DNA from: Candidatus Saccharicenans sp.
GTDB taxonomy: Bacteria; Acidobacteriota; Aminicenantia; Aminicenantales; Saccharicenantaceae
Direction: 5' to 3'
NCBI GenBank assembly: GCA_030018265.1
Contig: JASEFX010000013.1
Coordinates: 1 to 56,644 of the forward strand
Length of the DNA: 56,644 bases
This document shows positions 8,062-19,100 of the stretch, piece after piece. Made by a program: the position numbers and the translations under genes. The notes under the pieces were generated by a model. It saw nothing but the letters and a program-made list of their open reading frames with translations. It was not told where the DNA came from and searched no databases. Positions within the stretch are counted from its first letter, which is position 1; every line of letters begins with the position of its first letter.

Positions 8062-11000
8062 TCATTTACCTAATTTATTCTTGATGCTTTCAGCCAGTCT
8101 CTTCACCTGAACTTTCTGCTCCCCGGACCCGGTATCTGAAGCTGAAGACTGGCTGATCGGTCCGAACACAATCACGTTATTATCCTCATTCTTTTCTTCG
8201 ATCTGATTTTCAGGGTCGAGCACAGCCATCAGATACTTTCCGACAGGGTTGACATTCTGGCTCAGATAAAAAGCCACAGCCAGAATTCTCGTGCCGTCAG
8301 GTCCCAGAGCGTAGCCCAGGTTTCTGGTCTCAATCAGAGTGCCAGGGGTCTGCCCGTCAGGAGAAAGATAATAGGATATTTTGTAATCTCCTTTGAGGTC
8401 GCCATCACCGTCGTTTATCAATTTGAAGAAACCGCTGAGGAGAACCGTCGACCCTAAAAATCTGGAATATTTCAGGCTGACCCACTCGCCGGTAATGTCC
8501 GGAAGTGGATAAGGGCCGAAAACAGCCACCACCGTTTTGTCTCCGTCCATCAGGAAGCTTATCGTTTTGCTGGTTCCGGAAATGTCGCCAGCCCAGCTAT
8601 CGAACCCCGAGAATTCGTCCGGTGTAGCCGTCAGAGTCACCAGCGTTCCGGCCGGATAACTTACGGAGCAGACTTCGCCACAATCGATTTCCTTGTCCTC
8701 GCTGGTAACTTTACCGTTTCCCGGCCCGGCTTTAACCACCGTCAGAGTATAAACATCTTCTGCCGGAACGAATCTGGCAGTAACCGCCACGTCGGAATTC
8801 ATCTGGAATCTGATCGGATTATCAGGGCTGAAAATATCCCCGCTCCAGCCCCCGAACACCGACCCTTCATCGGGAGTGGCGGTCAGCGTGACGATAAATC
8901 CTTCATCATAAAACTCAGAACAATCCTGTCCGCAGTCGATTCCGCCATCGGATGTGGTGACAGAACCGCTCCCTGTGCCTGAAAGCGTGACCTCAAGCCG
9001 GTAATTGTTCACGGCGGAGAACCTGGCCACAAAAACATCCGTCCCGTTGAGGGTTTTATCATAGGTTTCCTCGGGCACCGGGAATTTCGAAGACTGCGTG
9101 TACCCGGTGAGATAGACGTTACCCTGCGCATCAAGCGTTAGAGCGTAAGCCAGGTCGTCAGCCGTCCCGCCGAGGAAAGTTGAGGCCAGAAGAGCTTTCA
9201 TCCGGAAAGCAAGCTTCGTCACCACCGCATCCCAGCCGCCGTTGTAGGTGGTGTCATAGGTGAAACCGGTTACCGGATAAACATTGGAATTGCTCCAGCC
9301 AGCGATGTAAGGGTTTCCGTATGTGTCGACCACAAGAGCCCGGCAGCGGTCATCAGAACTCCCGCCAAGATAGGTTGAAGCTATCAGATTGCTCAGTGAA
9401 TTATCAAACCTGGAAACAAAGATATCTGTTGAACCCGAAAGGGCACGTCTGTAAGCACTGTCAGAAACCGGAAAATCGGTTGAGCTGGTATATCCGGCCA
9501 CATAAACTTCGGGATTATATTCCCCGTAAAGAGCCAGCGCATAAAGAAAATCAGCGCCGCTTCCTCCGATATAGGTCGAGCGATAAATCATATCAAGCGA
9601 GGGACTCAGGCAGAGAACAAATCCATCATAATCTCCGTTGTAAGTAAGATCAAAAGCTCCAGCTGTCACCGGAAAATCTGAAGATTTCGTCCTCCCGGCC
9701 AGCCAGATATAGCCTGAATGATCCACGGCGACAGCCGCGGCAATATCATAATCGCTGCCACCGATAAGCGTGGCTGCCTGCAGGTGGCTTAAATTGTTCG
9801 AAAGCACAGCCACGAAGGCATCGTGCCCGCCGCGCAGAGTTGTTCCCCAGGTGCCGGGTGTCAGCGGAAAGTTATCTGAACCGGTCATCCCGACCACCAC
9901 CACCGTATCATCGGCGATGATGGCGGGAAACAGGCTCAAACCGGCAGCATAATCCACACCGCTCCCGCCAAGATAGCTTGAGGCCAGAAGCTGATCGAGT
10001 CCGGGAGAAAGTCTGACCACAAACGCGTCGTATTCTCCGCCCTGGTATTGAGTTTGCAAAGCTCCGGAAGTCACCGGGAAATTCTTCGAAGCGGTAATGC
10101 CGGCAATATACACACTGCCGTCCGCAGCCAGGGCCATGCTGTAAACGTAATCATCGCCCTGTCCGCCCAGGTAAGTGGAAGCTTCCAGATTCTTAAGATC
10201 ATTGTCGAATCGGGAAATAAAGATGTCATAACCGCCGTTCGGAGTGGTGTCGATAACGCCTTCGGTCGTGGGAAAACTCGAGGAAAGAATGGAAAAGGTG
10301 TAACCGGCGACATAAACTTTACCCTCAGAGTTAACCGCTATACAGTATCCGCGGTCGTTTCCGTTTCCGCCAAGATAGGTGGAGGCGGCCAGGGTGTTCA
10401 GCGCCGGGTCAATAACCAGCGGATATTCAGGCGAATAATTTCCCTTAATCCGGAAGCCGTATTCGTTATGACTGATAAGTTCATAGGCAATTTCCACACT
10501 CTGGCGACGTCCGTCAATTTCCTGGAACGCGACCGGCCTGACCATTTCCAGTCGGCCGGCCTCTGTTTTTAGAACCAGGTTTCCTTCTTTTGAAACTTCA
10601 AGAGAGTCAACTCCCTCAATTTTTATCCTGATGCTTCCGGCATCGGCACCGGGCTGAACGTAGAATATTTTTTCCACATTGCCGGCAGAGGCCAGAAGTT
10701 CAACTTCAATTCCCGGATAGACCTGGCCAAGACTCAACCGGCGAAAAGCAGGAGGCTGAAGTCTCCGCGCGGAAGAATCTTCACCCTGGAAAAAGAATAT
10801 GCTCGTCGGGAAGATTTCTTTTCCCGATGGGGAAAGGGAGAGGCTCTTGCCCTCTGAAGAGAGAAATTTCTCCCTGAAAATCAGCGACCTGACTTCAGGC
10901 CGGCGGCGAACACCCGGCAGCTCTTCATCAAAATTACTCGGGTCTTCCCCTTCTACAGAAACCAGCGCATAGATCAATTCCCGCTCGGTTATTCCGAGTC

Positions 11001-11244
11001 CTCCGGAAAATAAATCTGCTCTGAACTGCAGCGGGCTGTCCCACTGTCCTTTATTCTGAATAAAAGGAAGAGAAATACCGGCCAGACTCACTGACGGCGT
11101 TCCGGCTTGCTCGAACGAAGGAGAAAGCGGGGAGTCAATTTTGAATCCGATAATCCCAAGAAAAACCGCCACCGCCGCCAGAAGTAAAGCTGACAGAAGA
11201 TGAAGGTTTTTTCCGTTTTCCGGTCTTCTCTTTCCTGACTTCAT
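8062..11244 (-). CDS. SBBP-repeat surface protein with InlB-type and CARDB-like domains
   Basis: 1060 residues from ATG 11244; AGGAAGG is correctly spaced for this ATG and abuts the one at 11250. After an N-terminal membrane segment comes a region about 60-270 of the kind preceding SBBP repeats (IQNKGQWDSPLQFRAD). Then come roughly eight beta-propeller repeats of the form ASTYLGG-x-D-D-x-A-x-D-x-G-x-VYVAGYT-x-S-x-FP (about 285-735). Two copies of a divergent InlB B-repeat follow (GSGSVTTSDGGIDCG and NGKVTSEDKEIDCG), each with a Cys pair and GGWSGD/DSWAGD. A C-terminal CARDB-like domain (VLDPENQIEEKNEDNNV) ends the protein. The role is likely cell-surface binding; no catalytic domain is seen. 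It leads an operon with the barrel gene. Confidence 0.85.
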   Translation of the reverse strand: MKSGKRRPENGKNLHLLSALLLAAVAVFLGIIGFKIDSPLSPSFEQAGTPSVSLAGISLPFIQNKGQWDSPLQFRADLFSGGLGITERELIYALVSVEGEDPSNFDEELPGVRRRPEVRSLIFREKFLSSEGKSLSLSPSGKEIFPTSIFFFQGEDSSARRLQPPAFRRLSLGQVYPGIEVELLASAGNVEKIFYVQPGADAGSIRIKIEGVDSLEVSKEGNLVLKTEAGRLEMVRPVAFQEIDGRRQSVEIAYELISHNEYGFRIKGNYSPEYPLVIDPALNTLAASTYLGGNGNDRGYCIAVNSEGKVYVAGYTFSILSSSFPTTEGVIDTTPNGGYDIFISRFDNDLKNLEASTYLGGQGDDYVYSMALAADGSVYIAGITASKNFPVTSGALQTQYQGGEYDAFVVRLSPGLDQLLASSYLGGSGVDYAAGLSLFPAIIADDTVVVVGMTGSDNFPLTPGTWGTTLRGGHDAFVAVLSNNLSHLQAATLIGGSDYDIAAAVAVDHSGYIWLAGRTKSSDFPVTAGAFDLTYNGDYDGFVLCLSPSLDMIYRSTYIGGSGADFLYALALYGEYNPEVYVAGYTSSTDFPVSDSAYRRALSGSTDIFVSRFDNSLSNLIASTYLGGSSDDRCRALVVDTYGNPYIAGWSNSNVYPVTGFTYDTTYNGGWDAVVTKLAFRMKALLASTFLGGTADDLAYALTLDAQGNVYLTGYTQSSKFPVPEETYDKTLNGTDVFVARFSAVNNYRLEVTLSGTGSGSVTTSDGGIDCGQDCSEFYDEGFIVTLTATPDEGSVFGGWSGDIFSPDNPIRFQMNSDVAVTARFVPAEDVYTLTVVKAGPGNGKVTSEDKEIDCGEVCSVSYPAGTLVTLTATPDEFSGFDSWAGDISGTSKTISFLMDGDKTVVAVFGPYPLPDITGEWVSLKYSRFLGSTVLLSGFFKLINDGDGDLKGDYKISYYLSPDGQTPGTLIETRNLGYALGPDGTRILAVAFYLSQNVNPVGKYLMAVLDPENQIEEKNEDNNVIVFGPISQSSASDTGSGEQKVQVKRLAESIKNKLGK

Positions 11245-11250
11245 GGTCAT

Positions 11251-11599
11251 CCTTCCTGTTGCTAAATGGAAGGGCTTGAGGACGCTGCCGCCAAGCCCTT
11301 ATATTAAATAACTAAATTCCAGTCGCGTGGATGCAACCACACTTTGCTCTCCTGCCGGAGAGCCGTCTCCACCGACCTCTTGAACGGATATTATATCAAT
11401 TTTTGGCAAAAAAATCTTTCTTTCATTTACATATCTGAATTTCTGAAAAAGAAGCCCGCGAAGTCCGGGAGCTGCATAACTGCCTGCCGCCGCTTCCAGC
11501 CAGACAAAAATTCCCGTCAGAAACCTGGAAAAAAACTCTTTGATAAAAAAATTGATTCGCAGCGTCGTTTTAAAAGTAGAAAAAGCACGGGGTATCATT
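11251..11599. other. Divergent intergenic region with two perfect hairpins
   Basis: The gap separates the SBBP gene (minus) from the efflux adaptor (plus). It holds a 9-bp inverted repeat AAGGGCTTG/CAAGCCCTT (11270-11300) just ahead of the SBBP ribosome-binding site, and a 7-bp hairpin GCTCTCC/GGAGAGC with a 4-nt loop (11346-11363). On the minus strand a TATAAT (11395-11390) would start an mRNA carrying both stems, but no good -35 was found. Reading frames here on either strand look like shadows. Confidence 0.5.
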
Positions 11600-12841
11600 A
11601 TGAGCAAAAGGAAAAGAATTTTTATCTTTGTCCTGACCGTTCTGGCTGCCGGGATTTTGATAACGGGCGCTTTACTGATCACCAAAAAATCAACGCGAAA
11701 ACAGACAGCAGAGGAACCAATTTCTCAGGTGTCAGGCTCCGAGCCGTCTCAGACTTCTCCCCTTCCGGTTAAGGTGACCGCAGCTAAAATTGCCGACCTG
11801 GAAAATAGAATCAAATGTCCGGGAGAAGTCTTCACCGAAAGAAAGGTAACCCTGAAAGCTGAAGTCAGCGGTACTCTGAAAAACTTGAAAATTAAAGAAG
11901 GTCAGCAGGTGAAAGCCGGAGAGGTGCTGGTGGAGCTCGACGACACCCCGTTCCGGCTCAAGCTTGAACAGGAAGAAGCGGCCAGACTCAAAGCTCTCTC
12001 CGAGCTTCTTCTTGACCGCCTTTTTCAGCAGCCCGAGTTAAACCGGAGCGCTGAAGAAATCGCCAGGTTAAAACAGGCAGAAGAAAACTTCCTTAAGGCA
12101 GAACAGACGTTCAAAGCGGGACTGATCAGCCAGGAACAGCTGGAAAAAGCCCGCCGCGATTATGAGCTGGTGCTGATCGGAAGCGGCCTCAAACGGGAAG
12201 AAATAATTGCCGCCTCTAAAGGTCTGACCCAGGCCGAAGTAAACGTAAAAATTGCCAGGATGGAGCTCGAAAAAACCAGGATTACTGCACCTTTTTCCGG
12301 AATTATAACCGGAATAAAAGTCGCCCCGGGAGAAAAAATCGAGGCTGGCCGGGAAATCTGCACTCTGGTGGACATAAGTCAACTCAATGTTGAAGCCCGG
12401 GTGCTGGAGACTCTCATCGGGAAAATAAGGGTGGGCCGCGAAGCAGACGTTCGCTTTACGGCTTATCCCGGTAAATTTTTCAAAGGAAAGGTGACAGCTA
12501 TCAGCCCCCTGGTTAACCCGGCAGAAAAAACCTGCAGCGTGTTCATCAGTCTGGAAAATCCAGCGGGCGAAATCAAACCCGGTATGCACGCCGAAGTGGA
12601 AATCGTCTCGGAAATTTTCCCCCGCCGGCTCCTCGTGCCGCAATCGGCGGTTCTCGTCAGGGGCGGCCGGCCGCTGGTGTTCGTGGTGGAAAACGGACTG
12701 GCCAAATGGCGGTACATCCAGTTCGGAGAAGAAAATGAGCTCATGGTGGAAGTGTTCGACGGAGTTCGGGAAGGCGAGCTGGTAATTGTTGAGGGACACC
12801 TGACGCTGGCCCACGATTCCCCCGTCCGGGTAATCGAATAA
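11600..12841 (+). CDS. RND efflux periplasmic adaptor (HlyD/MFP family)
   Basis: 413 residues from ATG 11600 (weak CGGGG site; a TTG frame from 11540 is longer but leads with non-signal sequence). A single N-terminal membrane helix is followed by a barrel-sandwich half (SGTLKNLKIKEGQQVKAGEVLVELDD), a helical hairpin (about 130-210), the second lipoyl half (ITAPFSGIITGIKVAPGEKIEAG), and beta-barrel and membrane-proximal parts (SAVLVRGGRPLVFVVENG). It would link the two inner-membrane permeases directly downstream (25-nt gap) to an outer-membrane channel. No TolC-type gene lies in the window, so the channel must come from elsewhere. Confidence 0.88.
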   Translation: MSKRKRIFIFVLTVLAAGILITGALLITKKSTRKQTAEEPISQVSGSEPSQTSPLPVKVTAAKIADLENRIKCPGEVFTERKVTLKAEVSGTLKNLKIKEGQQVKAGEVLVELDDTPFRLKLEQEEAARLKALSELLLDRLFQQPELNRSAEEIARLKQAEENFLKAEQTFKAGLISQEQLEKARRDYELVLIGSGLKREEIIAASKGLTQAEVNVKIARMELEKTRITAPFSGIITGIKVAPGEKIEAGREICTLVDISQLNVEARVLETLIGKIRVGREADVRFTAYPGKFFKGKVTAISPLVNPAEKTCSVFISLENPAGEIKPGMHAEVEIVSEIFPRRLLVPQSAVLVRGGRPLVFVVENGLAKWRYIQFGEENELMVEVFDGVREGELVIVEGHLTLAHDSPVRVIE

Positions 12842-12866
12842 GCTGGAGAAAACCGGAGCGATTGCG

Positions 12867-15800
12867 ATGAACCCGGCCCGATTCTCGATCGAACGACCGG
12901 TTACCACCCTGATGTTTTTTGCCTCCATCATCCTGCTGGGAATAGTCTCTCTCAGCCATTTAAGCATAGACCTGCTGCCGTCGATAAGTTTCCCCCGTCT
13001 CTCGGTGGTCACGATGTATCCAGGAGTGGCGCCGGAAGAGGTAGAAATGCTGCTGACGGTGCCCCTGGAAACCTCTCTTAGCCGGATTCCCGGGTTGCGC
13101 CGGATAGAATCGGTCTCGCGGGAGGGCTTTTCCTTCATCAGCCTGGAATTCAGCTGGGGAACAGACATGAATTTTGCCCTGCTCCATACGAGAGAGAGGC
13201 TGGATTCTGCCCGCGACCTGCTCCCTGAAGGCAGCGAAAAGCCGGTGATCATCTCACTCGACCCGCAGAGCAGCCCGATCATGACACTGGCGCTCACCGG
13301 CGATCGGAGCTTGCTCGAATTGAAAGAGCTGGCGGAGGAGATGATCAAGCCAGGGCTGGAACAGATTGAAGGCGTGGCCGCGGTGGAAATAACCGGCGGG
13401 GTGGAAAGAGAAATTCAGGTTGAGCTCGAACCGGAGAAACTCGTCAATTACGGCTTGAATCTCGAGGTCGTATCCCAGAAAATTGCCGGATTTAACCGTA
13501 GCCTCCAGGGAGGAACGATTCGCAAGGGCAAATTTGTCTATTCGCTGAGAATCTCCGGTGAGTTCGAAAAGGTCAAAGAAATTGAAGAAATCCCGGTAAA
13601 AGTAACGGCTGACGGCGGCGTGGTCCTGCTGAAACATATCGGCCGGGTGGTCGATACGATCAAAGAGCGCGAAGGTTCCACCAGGTTGAACGGGCATGAA
13701 AGTATCGGTCTCCTCGTGAGAAAAGAGTATGGAACCAACACGGTGAAGGTAACCCGGGCGGCGCGGCAGGTTATCGATCAGATAAAGCAAGAAAACCCGG
13801 CGATAAACCTTGAGGTCATCTCCGAACAGGCCGGTTACATCCAGAGCGCCATCGATGCCACCAGGGAAGAGGTAATCCAGGGAGCGATTCTGGCTTTTCT
13901 GACTTTGCTCCTTTTCCTGCAGGAATGGAAATCCCCGCTGATCATCGGAACAGTGATTCCGATTTCCATCATCGGAGTTTTCAACATACTCTTTCTCCGC
14001 AGCATAACCATAAACCTGATGTCTCTGGGAGGACTGGCTCTCGGTGTCGGCATGCTCGACGATACCGCGGTGGTGGTTTCAGAAAACATTTACCGACACC
14101 GTCAGCTCGGAGCTCCGGCGAAAGAAGCAGCCAGTGCCGGTGCGCGGGAAGTCATCGGAGCGATTGCCGCTTCGGTTCTGACCACGATAGTGGTCTTCCT
14201 GCCGGTAATCTACGTTAAGGGACTGGCCGGACAGCTTTTTAAGGATACGGCGCTGACCGTAAACTATACTCTGCTTTCAGCCCTGCTGGTTTCTGTCACC
14301 CTGCTGCCGATGTTAGCTTCGAGAGAAAAACTGTTCTCCTGGCCGGAAAGGATTTTCCAGCCGTTTCGTCCTTTAAGCTGGCAGAAGATTCAGGAAATTT
14401 CAGGAACGAAGAGCTGGCTCCTTATCCCCTGGCAGGGATGCAGGTTTCTGGTTTATAACCTGATTTTTTTGATCATCTGGATATTAAAAACTATCTCAGG
14501 CGCGGTTGGCTGGCTTATCGTCCGATTGTTCAGGCTCCTGTCGGGATTGCTCGGGACGGCTACCCGAAGCCTCTTCCGCCAGTTCAACCACTATTATCAT
14601 AAATTTGCCGGAAACCACCTCAGGCTTCTGGAGAACGCCTTGAATCATAAAAAGACAACATTCTTCCTGGCCGCGCTAATCTTTTCGACGATTGTTATTT
14701 TTGGCCTCATCCTGCCGCGCGAACTGATGCCGCCGCTCAGGACTTCAAGTTTCACCATCAACCTCAAGACGCCTGTGGAATTCTCTCTGGAGCAAACCGA
14801 ACAGATAGTCTCTCTGTTTGAAGGCTGGCTGCAGAAACAACCTGAGGTGAAGAGAGTTTTTTCCCAGACGGGAATAATATCCACCACAGAATCCATAAGG
14901 ACTGAAGTTTCCGTTAATTCTGCCACCATCTCGGTTGAATTGACTCACCCGGGCGCGGTGGAAAAGAAGATGTTTCGCGCCAGAGAATATCTATCGGGAG
15001 TTCCCGGGTTAAACTTTTCCGTAAACAAAGAACTCACGCTCATCGGCGAATTCCTGGCTCTCACTTCAGGTGAGGTAGCGCTCAAAGTAAAAGGACAGAA
15101 CCTCGACATCCTGAGGCAGATTGCCCGGGAACTGGCCAGCCGGCTGGAAGAGGTTAAGGGTCTTACTGACATTAACCTGAACCTGCAGCAGGGAAAACCG
15201 CAACTCCTCGTGAAAATAAACCGGGAAGCGCTGGCCCGATATCCTGACCTTTCGGCTGCTGAACTGGCCTCTTTCCTGGTCCAGGCCGTAAGGGGCGCCC
15301 AGGCTACCAGATACCGTGAGCTGGAAAAGAAATATGACGTTCGGGTCTGGCTCGAACCGGAAACCAGAAAAAGGTTCGACCGGGTACTCGATTCTTTCTA
15401 TCCATACGGTAAATCCTTGATTCCCCTGAGGGAGCTGGTCAGCTACGAACTGGTGGAAGGATTGAACGAAATCCGCCGGGAAAACCGGGAAAGGGAAATA
15501 CTGGTCACCGCCAACCTTAAAGGTCAGAAATTCAGCCAGGTGCTTCCGCAGATTCAAGCGCTGGTCAGAGGGATGAACCTTCCGCCTGAATACCGCATCC
15601 TGATCGGCGGAGAAAGGGAGGAAATGTCCACCAGCTTCCGTTCTCTGCTGCTGGCTTTTCTGATGGCTGTGATTCTTATCTACATGATCATGGCCGCCCA
15701 GTTTGAATCGCTGCTGCATCCTTTTCTCCTAATGTTTACTATTCCGATGGGATTAGTAGGAACAGTCATCCTGCTTCTGGTCACCGGACAGAGCCTGAAT

Positions 15801-16136
15801 GTCATCTCGCTGATCGGAGTGGTGGTCCTGGTGGGAATCGTGGTCAACAATGCGATAGTGGAAATAGATTACATAAATCAGCTGCGCCGTGAAGGACAGG
15901 AACTGAGGCAGGCGGTGATGAGCGGCACGGCCACCCGTCTGCGGCCGATAATGATGTCAACTCTGAGCACGGTAGCCGGACTCATCCCGATGGCTCTGGG
16001 ACTTGGCCGCGGAGCCGAACTCCTTCGTCCGCTGGCCATTGCGGTGATTGGCGGTCTGCTGTCTTCTCTCTTTCTAACTTTGATTCTGATACCGGTCCTG
16101 TATGAATTTGTGGAGTCCAGGATCAGAAGAGCCTGA
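12867..16136 (+). CDS. RND efflux permease 1 (HAE-like)
   Basis: 1089 residues. The N-terminus FSIERPVTTLMFFASIILLGIVSL is the first RND helix. Two porter halves flank two six-helix bundles. The proton-relay aspartates are present as adjacent D398-D399 in GVGMLDDTAVVVSENI, and the second half has GIVVNNAIVEIDYINQLR. Family members usually number 1020-1050 residues. The extra length lies between the two halves (about residues 490-585), where a W-rich, partly hydrophobic segment (FLIIWILKTISGAVGWLIV) could add membrane helices. It likely forms a homo- or hetero-trimer with the next permease and exports hydrophobic compounds; the substrate is unknown. Confidence 0.9.
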   Translation: MNPARFSIERPVTTLMFFASIILLGIVSLSHLSIDLLPSISFPRLSVVTMYPGVAPEEVEMLLTVPLETSLSRIPGLRRIESVSREGFSFISLEFSWGTDMNFALLHTRERLDSARDLLPEGSEKPVIISLDPQSSPIMTLALTGDRSLLELKELAEEMIKPGLEQIEGVAAVEITGGVEREIQVELEPEKLVNYGLNLEVVSQKIAGFNRSLQGGTIRKGKFVYSLRISGEFEKVKEIEEIPVKVTADGGVVLLKHIGRVVDTIKEREGSTRLNGHESIGLLVRKEYGTNTVKVTRAARQVIDQIKQENPAINLEVISEQAGYIQSAIDATREEVIQGAILAFLTLLLFLQEWKSPLIIGTVIPISIIGVFNILFLRSITINLMSLGGLALGVGMLDDTAVVVSENIYRHRQLGAPAKEAASAGAREVIGAIAASVLTTIVVFLPVIYVKGLAGQLFKDTALTVNYTLLSALLVSVTLLPMLASREKLFSWPERIFQPFRPLSWQKIQEISGTKSWLLIPWQGCRFLVYNLIFLIIWILKTISGAVGWLIVRLFRLLSGLLGTATRSLFRQFNHYYHKFAGNHLRLLENALNHKKTTFFLAALIFSTIVIFGLILPRELMPPLRTSSFTINLKTPVEFSLEQTEQIVSLFEGWLQKQPEVKRVFSQTGIISTTESIRTEVSVNSATISVELTHPGAVEKKMFRAREYLSGVPGLNFSVNKELTLIGEFLALTSGEVALKVKGQNLDILRQIARELASRLEEVKGLTDINLNLQQGKPQLLVKINREALARYPDLSAAELASFLVQAVRGAQATRYRELEKKYDVRVWLEPETRKRFDRVLDSFYPYGKSLIPLRELVSYELVEGLNEIRRENREREILVTANLKGQKFSQVLPQIQALVRGMNLPPEYRILIGGEREEMSTSFRSLLLAFLMAVILIYMIMAAQFESLLHPFLLMFTIPMGLVGTVILLLVTGQSLNVISLIGVVVLVGIVVNNAIVEIDYINQLRREGQELRQAVMSGTATRLRPIMMSTLSTVAGLIPMALGLGRGAELLRPLAIAVIGGLLSSLFLTLILIPVLYEFVESRIRRA

Positions 16137-16173
16137 AGCCCGGACAGGTTTTTTAAATGAGTAAAAAGCGAAA

Positions 16174-19100
16174 ATGAAGTTCTTCATAGAACGTCCGATC
16201 GCCATCCTGATGATCTACTTAGCTCTGTTGTCTCTGGGTTTCTATTCCCTGTTTCACATCCCCCTCGAGCTGGCGCCGCAGGAAGAATTTCCCCGGATGG
16301 ACATCACCGCCAGCTGGCCCGGAGCCTCTCCCGAAGTCATGCAGGCTCAGGTTACCTCAATCCTGGAAGAAGCGGTTCTCAGCGTCCGGGGCGTCAGGGA
16401 CATAAGTTCTGTTAGCGATACCGGCTCCTGCCGGCTGACGGTTGAATTTGACCCAAAGATTAACCTGGAATTCGCCAACCTGGCGGTCCGGGAAGCCATC
16501 GGACGCGCCCTGGCCGAACTTCCTTACGGCGTAAGACCCGTGGTTGAACCGTACATTCCTGAAGATTTCCGGGTCAGGCCGTTTCTGACCTATACCATTT
16601 CCGGCAATTACCCGCTGCAAACCCTCAGGGAAATAGTCAAGGATAAGCTCGAAAACGGCCTCGGCTCGGTGACGGGAGTCTCCAGGGTGGAAGTCATCGG
16701 CGGCTCAGACCTTAACGTTCGGGTCAGTCTTGATCAGGAAAAACTTCACCAGCTGGGAATTCACCCTTATATGATTGTGCAGAGTTTAATTCAGGCGGTC
16801 AGGGTTTATCCTTCAGCCAGAGTGAAAAAAGGGCAGGATGAATATCTGCTGCGTCTGGCCGTGGCTCCGAAGGAAGTCGAAGAGCTGGGTGAATTAATTA
16901 TCCGCCACCAGGGGAGCGTCCCGGTAAAAATAAAAGACGTGGCCAGCCTGAGCTTCGAATATGCCGAAATTTTTGCTCTAAACCGGATAAACGGTCAACC
17001 GACGAACATGCTCCAGGTTCTCAAAGAAAAAGGCCGCAACACGCTGAAGGTGGCGAGAGAGGTAAAGCGGCGGCTGGAAGAGGTGAAGAAAAACCTCCCG
17101 CCTGACCTGATCTTCCGGGTGGTTGATGACGAAAGCCAGGAGATCATCGACAACCTGCGTCATCTCTATCTTCTGGCGGCCGCCATTACCCTGCTCATTT
17201 TCCTGATGATTTTCATCATCCTCAGAAGACTTTCTCCCTCGCTTCTGATCCTCTCTTCGGTTGTTTTCTCGGCGGTTATTTCCTTCAATTTTATCTACCT
17301 TTTTAAGATCTCCCTGAACATGCTAACCCTGGGGGCTCTGGCTCTGGGATTTGGCCTCTTTGTCGACAATTCGATAGTGGTGTTTGAGAATATTTTAAGA
17401 CACAGAGAATCCGGTCTGGCTCCGGAAGAAGCAGCCATCGGGGGCTCGAGAGAGGTTATCATCCCGGTGCTGGCTTCCACCCTGACCACGATAGGCGTCT
17501 TTTTCTGCTTTCCGTTTTTCCAGGGGAGGCTGAAAATCTACTACCTTCCGCTCGGGATCGTTATGACCCTGGCCCTGACCACCTCGCTTCTGGTTTCTTT
17601 TTCTCTTATCCCGGCTCTCAGCCCACGACTTCTTTACCTGAGAGCCAACAGGAAGAAAAGCCGGATGCTGGCCGCTCTGGAAAAAATCATCCGCTTCAGC
17701 TTAAAACACCCGGTCGAAATATTGTTGATCATCGCTCTGATTTCCGTCGGAAGTTATCGTCTGTTCCAAAAAAACGTAACGATAGGAGAATTTTTCCGCT
17801 GGTACGCCCGTGACCGTCTGAACGTTTACGTGTCGATGCCGGCCGGGACCCGGATTGAAGCCACTGACGAGCTCATCCGCAAATTCGAAGAAAAAGCTCT
17901 GGCTTATCCCTGCGAAAAACAGGTAAATGCCAGAGTTTACCCCGAGCGAGGATTCCTGGATATAACCTTCCCCTCCCGGGTGGAACTCTCCGCCCATCCC
18001 TGCATTCTCAAAGACGAGCTGATTCGCCTGGCCACCAACTTCGCCGGGGTCAGCATCGGGGTCTCGGGTTTCGACCCGCAGGGATATTATTCTTCGATGA
18101 GCGCCGGGCGTTTTCTTGGTTCCTCCATACGCATCTATGGTTACAATCTGAAAAAACTCAAGGAAATAGCTGCTGACATCGAAACCCGGCTCCGGAAAAA
18201 CCCCCGGGTGGGAGAAATAAAGTCGATTACCGGAGAGTACTTCTGGAAGGACGCCTCCGCCACAGAGTATGTTCTTAAAATAAAAGAAGAAGCGCTTGCC
18301 CGCTATCGTCTTGACCCGAACTATCTCTTCTATCAGCTGCAGAGCATGGTCAGGGGCACAACCGGGCTCAGACTTCAGGCAATAATCCAGGGAAAAGAAA
18401 GACTCATAGAGATAAAGTTCCCCGAGTCTGAAAATCGGGAACTCAACCAGCTGCTGGAAATGCTGCTGGTTACACCGGAGGGCGAACAGCTTCAGGTGAA
18501 GGACCTTCTGGAAGTGCAAGAAAACGAAATCTCCGGGTCCATTTACAGAAAAAATCAGCAATTTCAGATTACCGTCATGTGGGAATTCAAGGGACCTTAC
18601 AAAGCCGCTGAGAATTACAGAAAAGCTGTTTTCTCTTCGCTCAGCCTGCCGCCGGGTTTCACTGCTACGATGGAATACGGATTTCTTATGACCACCGGGG
18701 AAAAATCCCAGCTGAAATACGGCCTGCTGGCGGCTCTGGTCATCATATTTATGATTCTGGCTGCGCTTTATGAATCTTTTATTCAGCCGTTCATCGTCAT
18801 CTTAGCCGTTCCGCTTTCGTTGACCGGAGTTTTTCTGGCATTCGTTCTGGCCGGCTATCCTTTCGATTCTTCCGCTTACATCGGGTTGATTCTTCTCGCC
18901 GGCATCGTGGTAAACAATGCCATCATCCTGGTCAATCATCTGAACCTCACTCGAAAAACATCCGGACTCAGTCTGAGCGAAGCGGTGGTAAAAGGCTCCC
19001 TGGAAAGAATCAGACCGGTTTTTATGACCACAGCCACCACGGTATTCGGCCTGCTGCCACTGCTGCTCATCCATCTGGAAACCGGCCGCAGACAGATCTG

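Noticed and set aside
11344-11772. 142-residue frame overlapping the start of the efflux adaptor
   Set aside because: The adaptor start is supported by its membrane helix; this frame is out of register and covers hairpins.
12068-13348. 426-residue minus-strand frame across the efflux adaptor and permease genes
   Set aside because: It runs antisense to two genes with clear family motifs and shows no recognisable protein content or ribosome-binding site.
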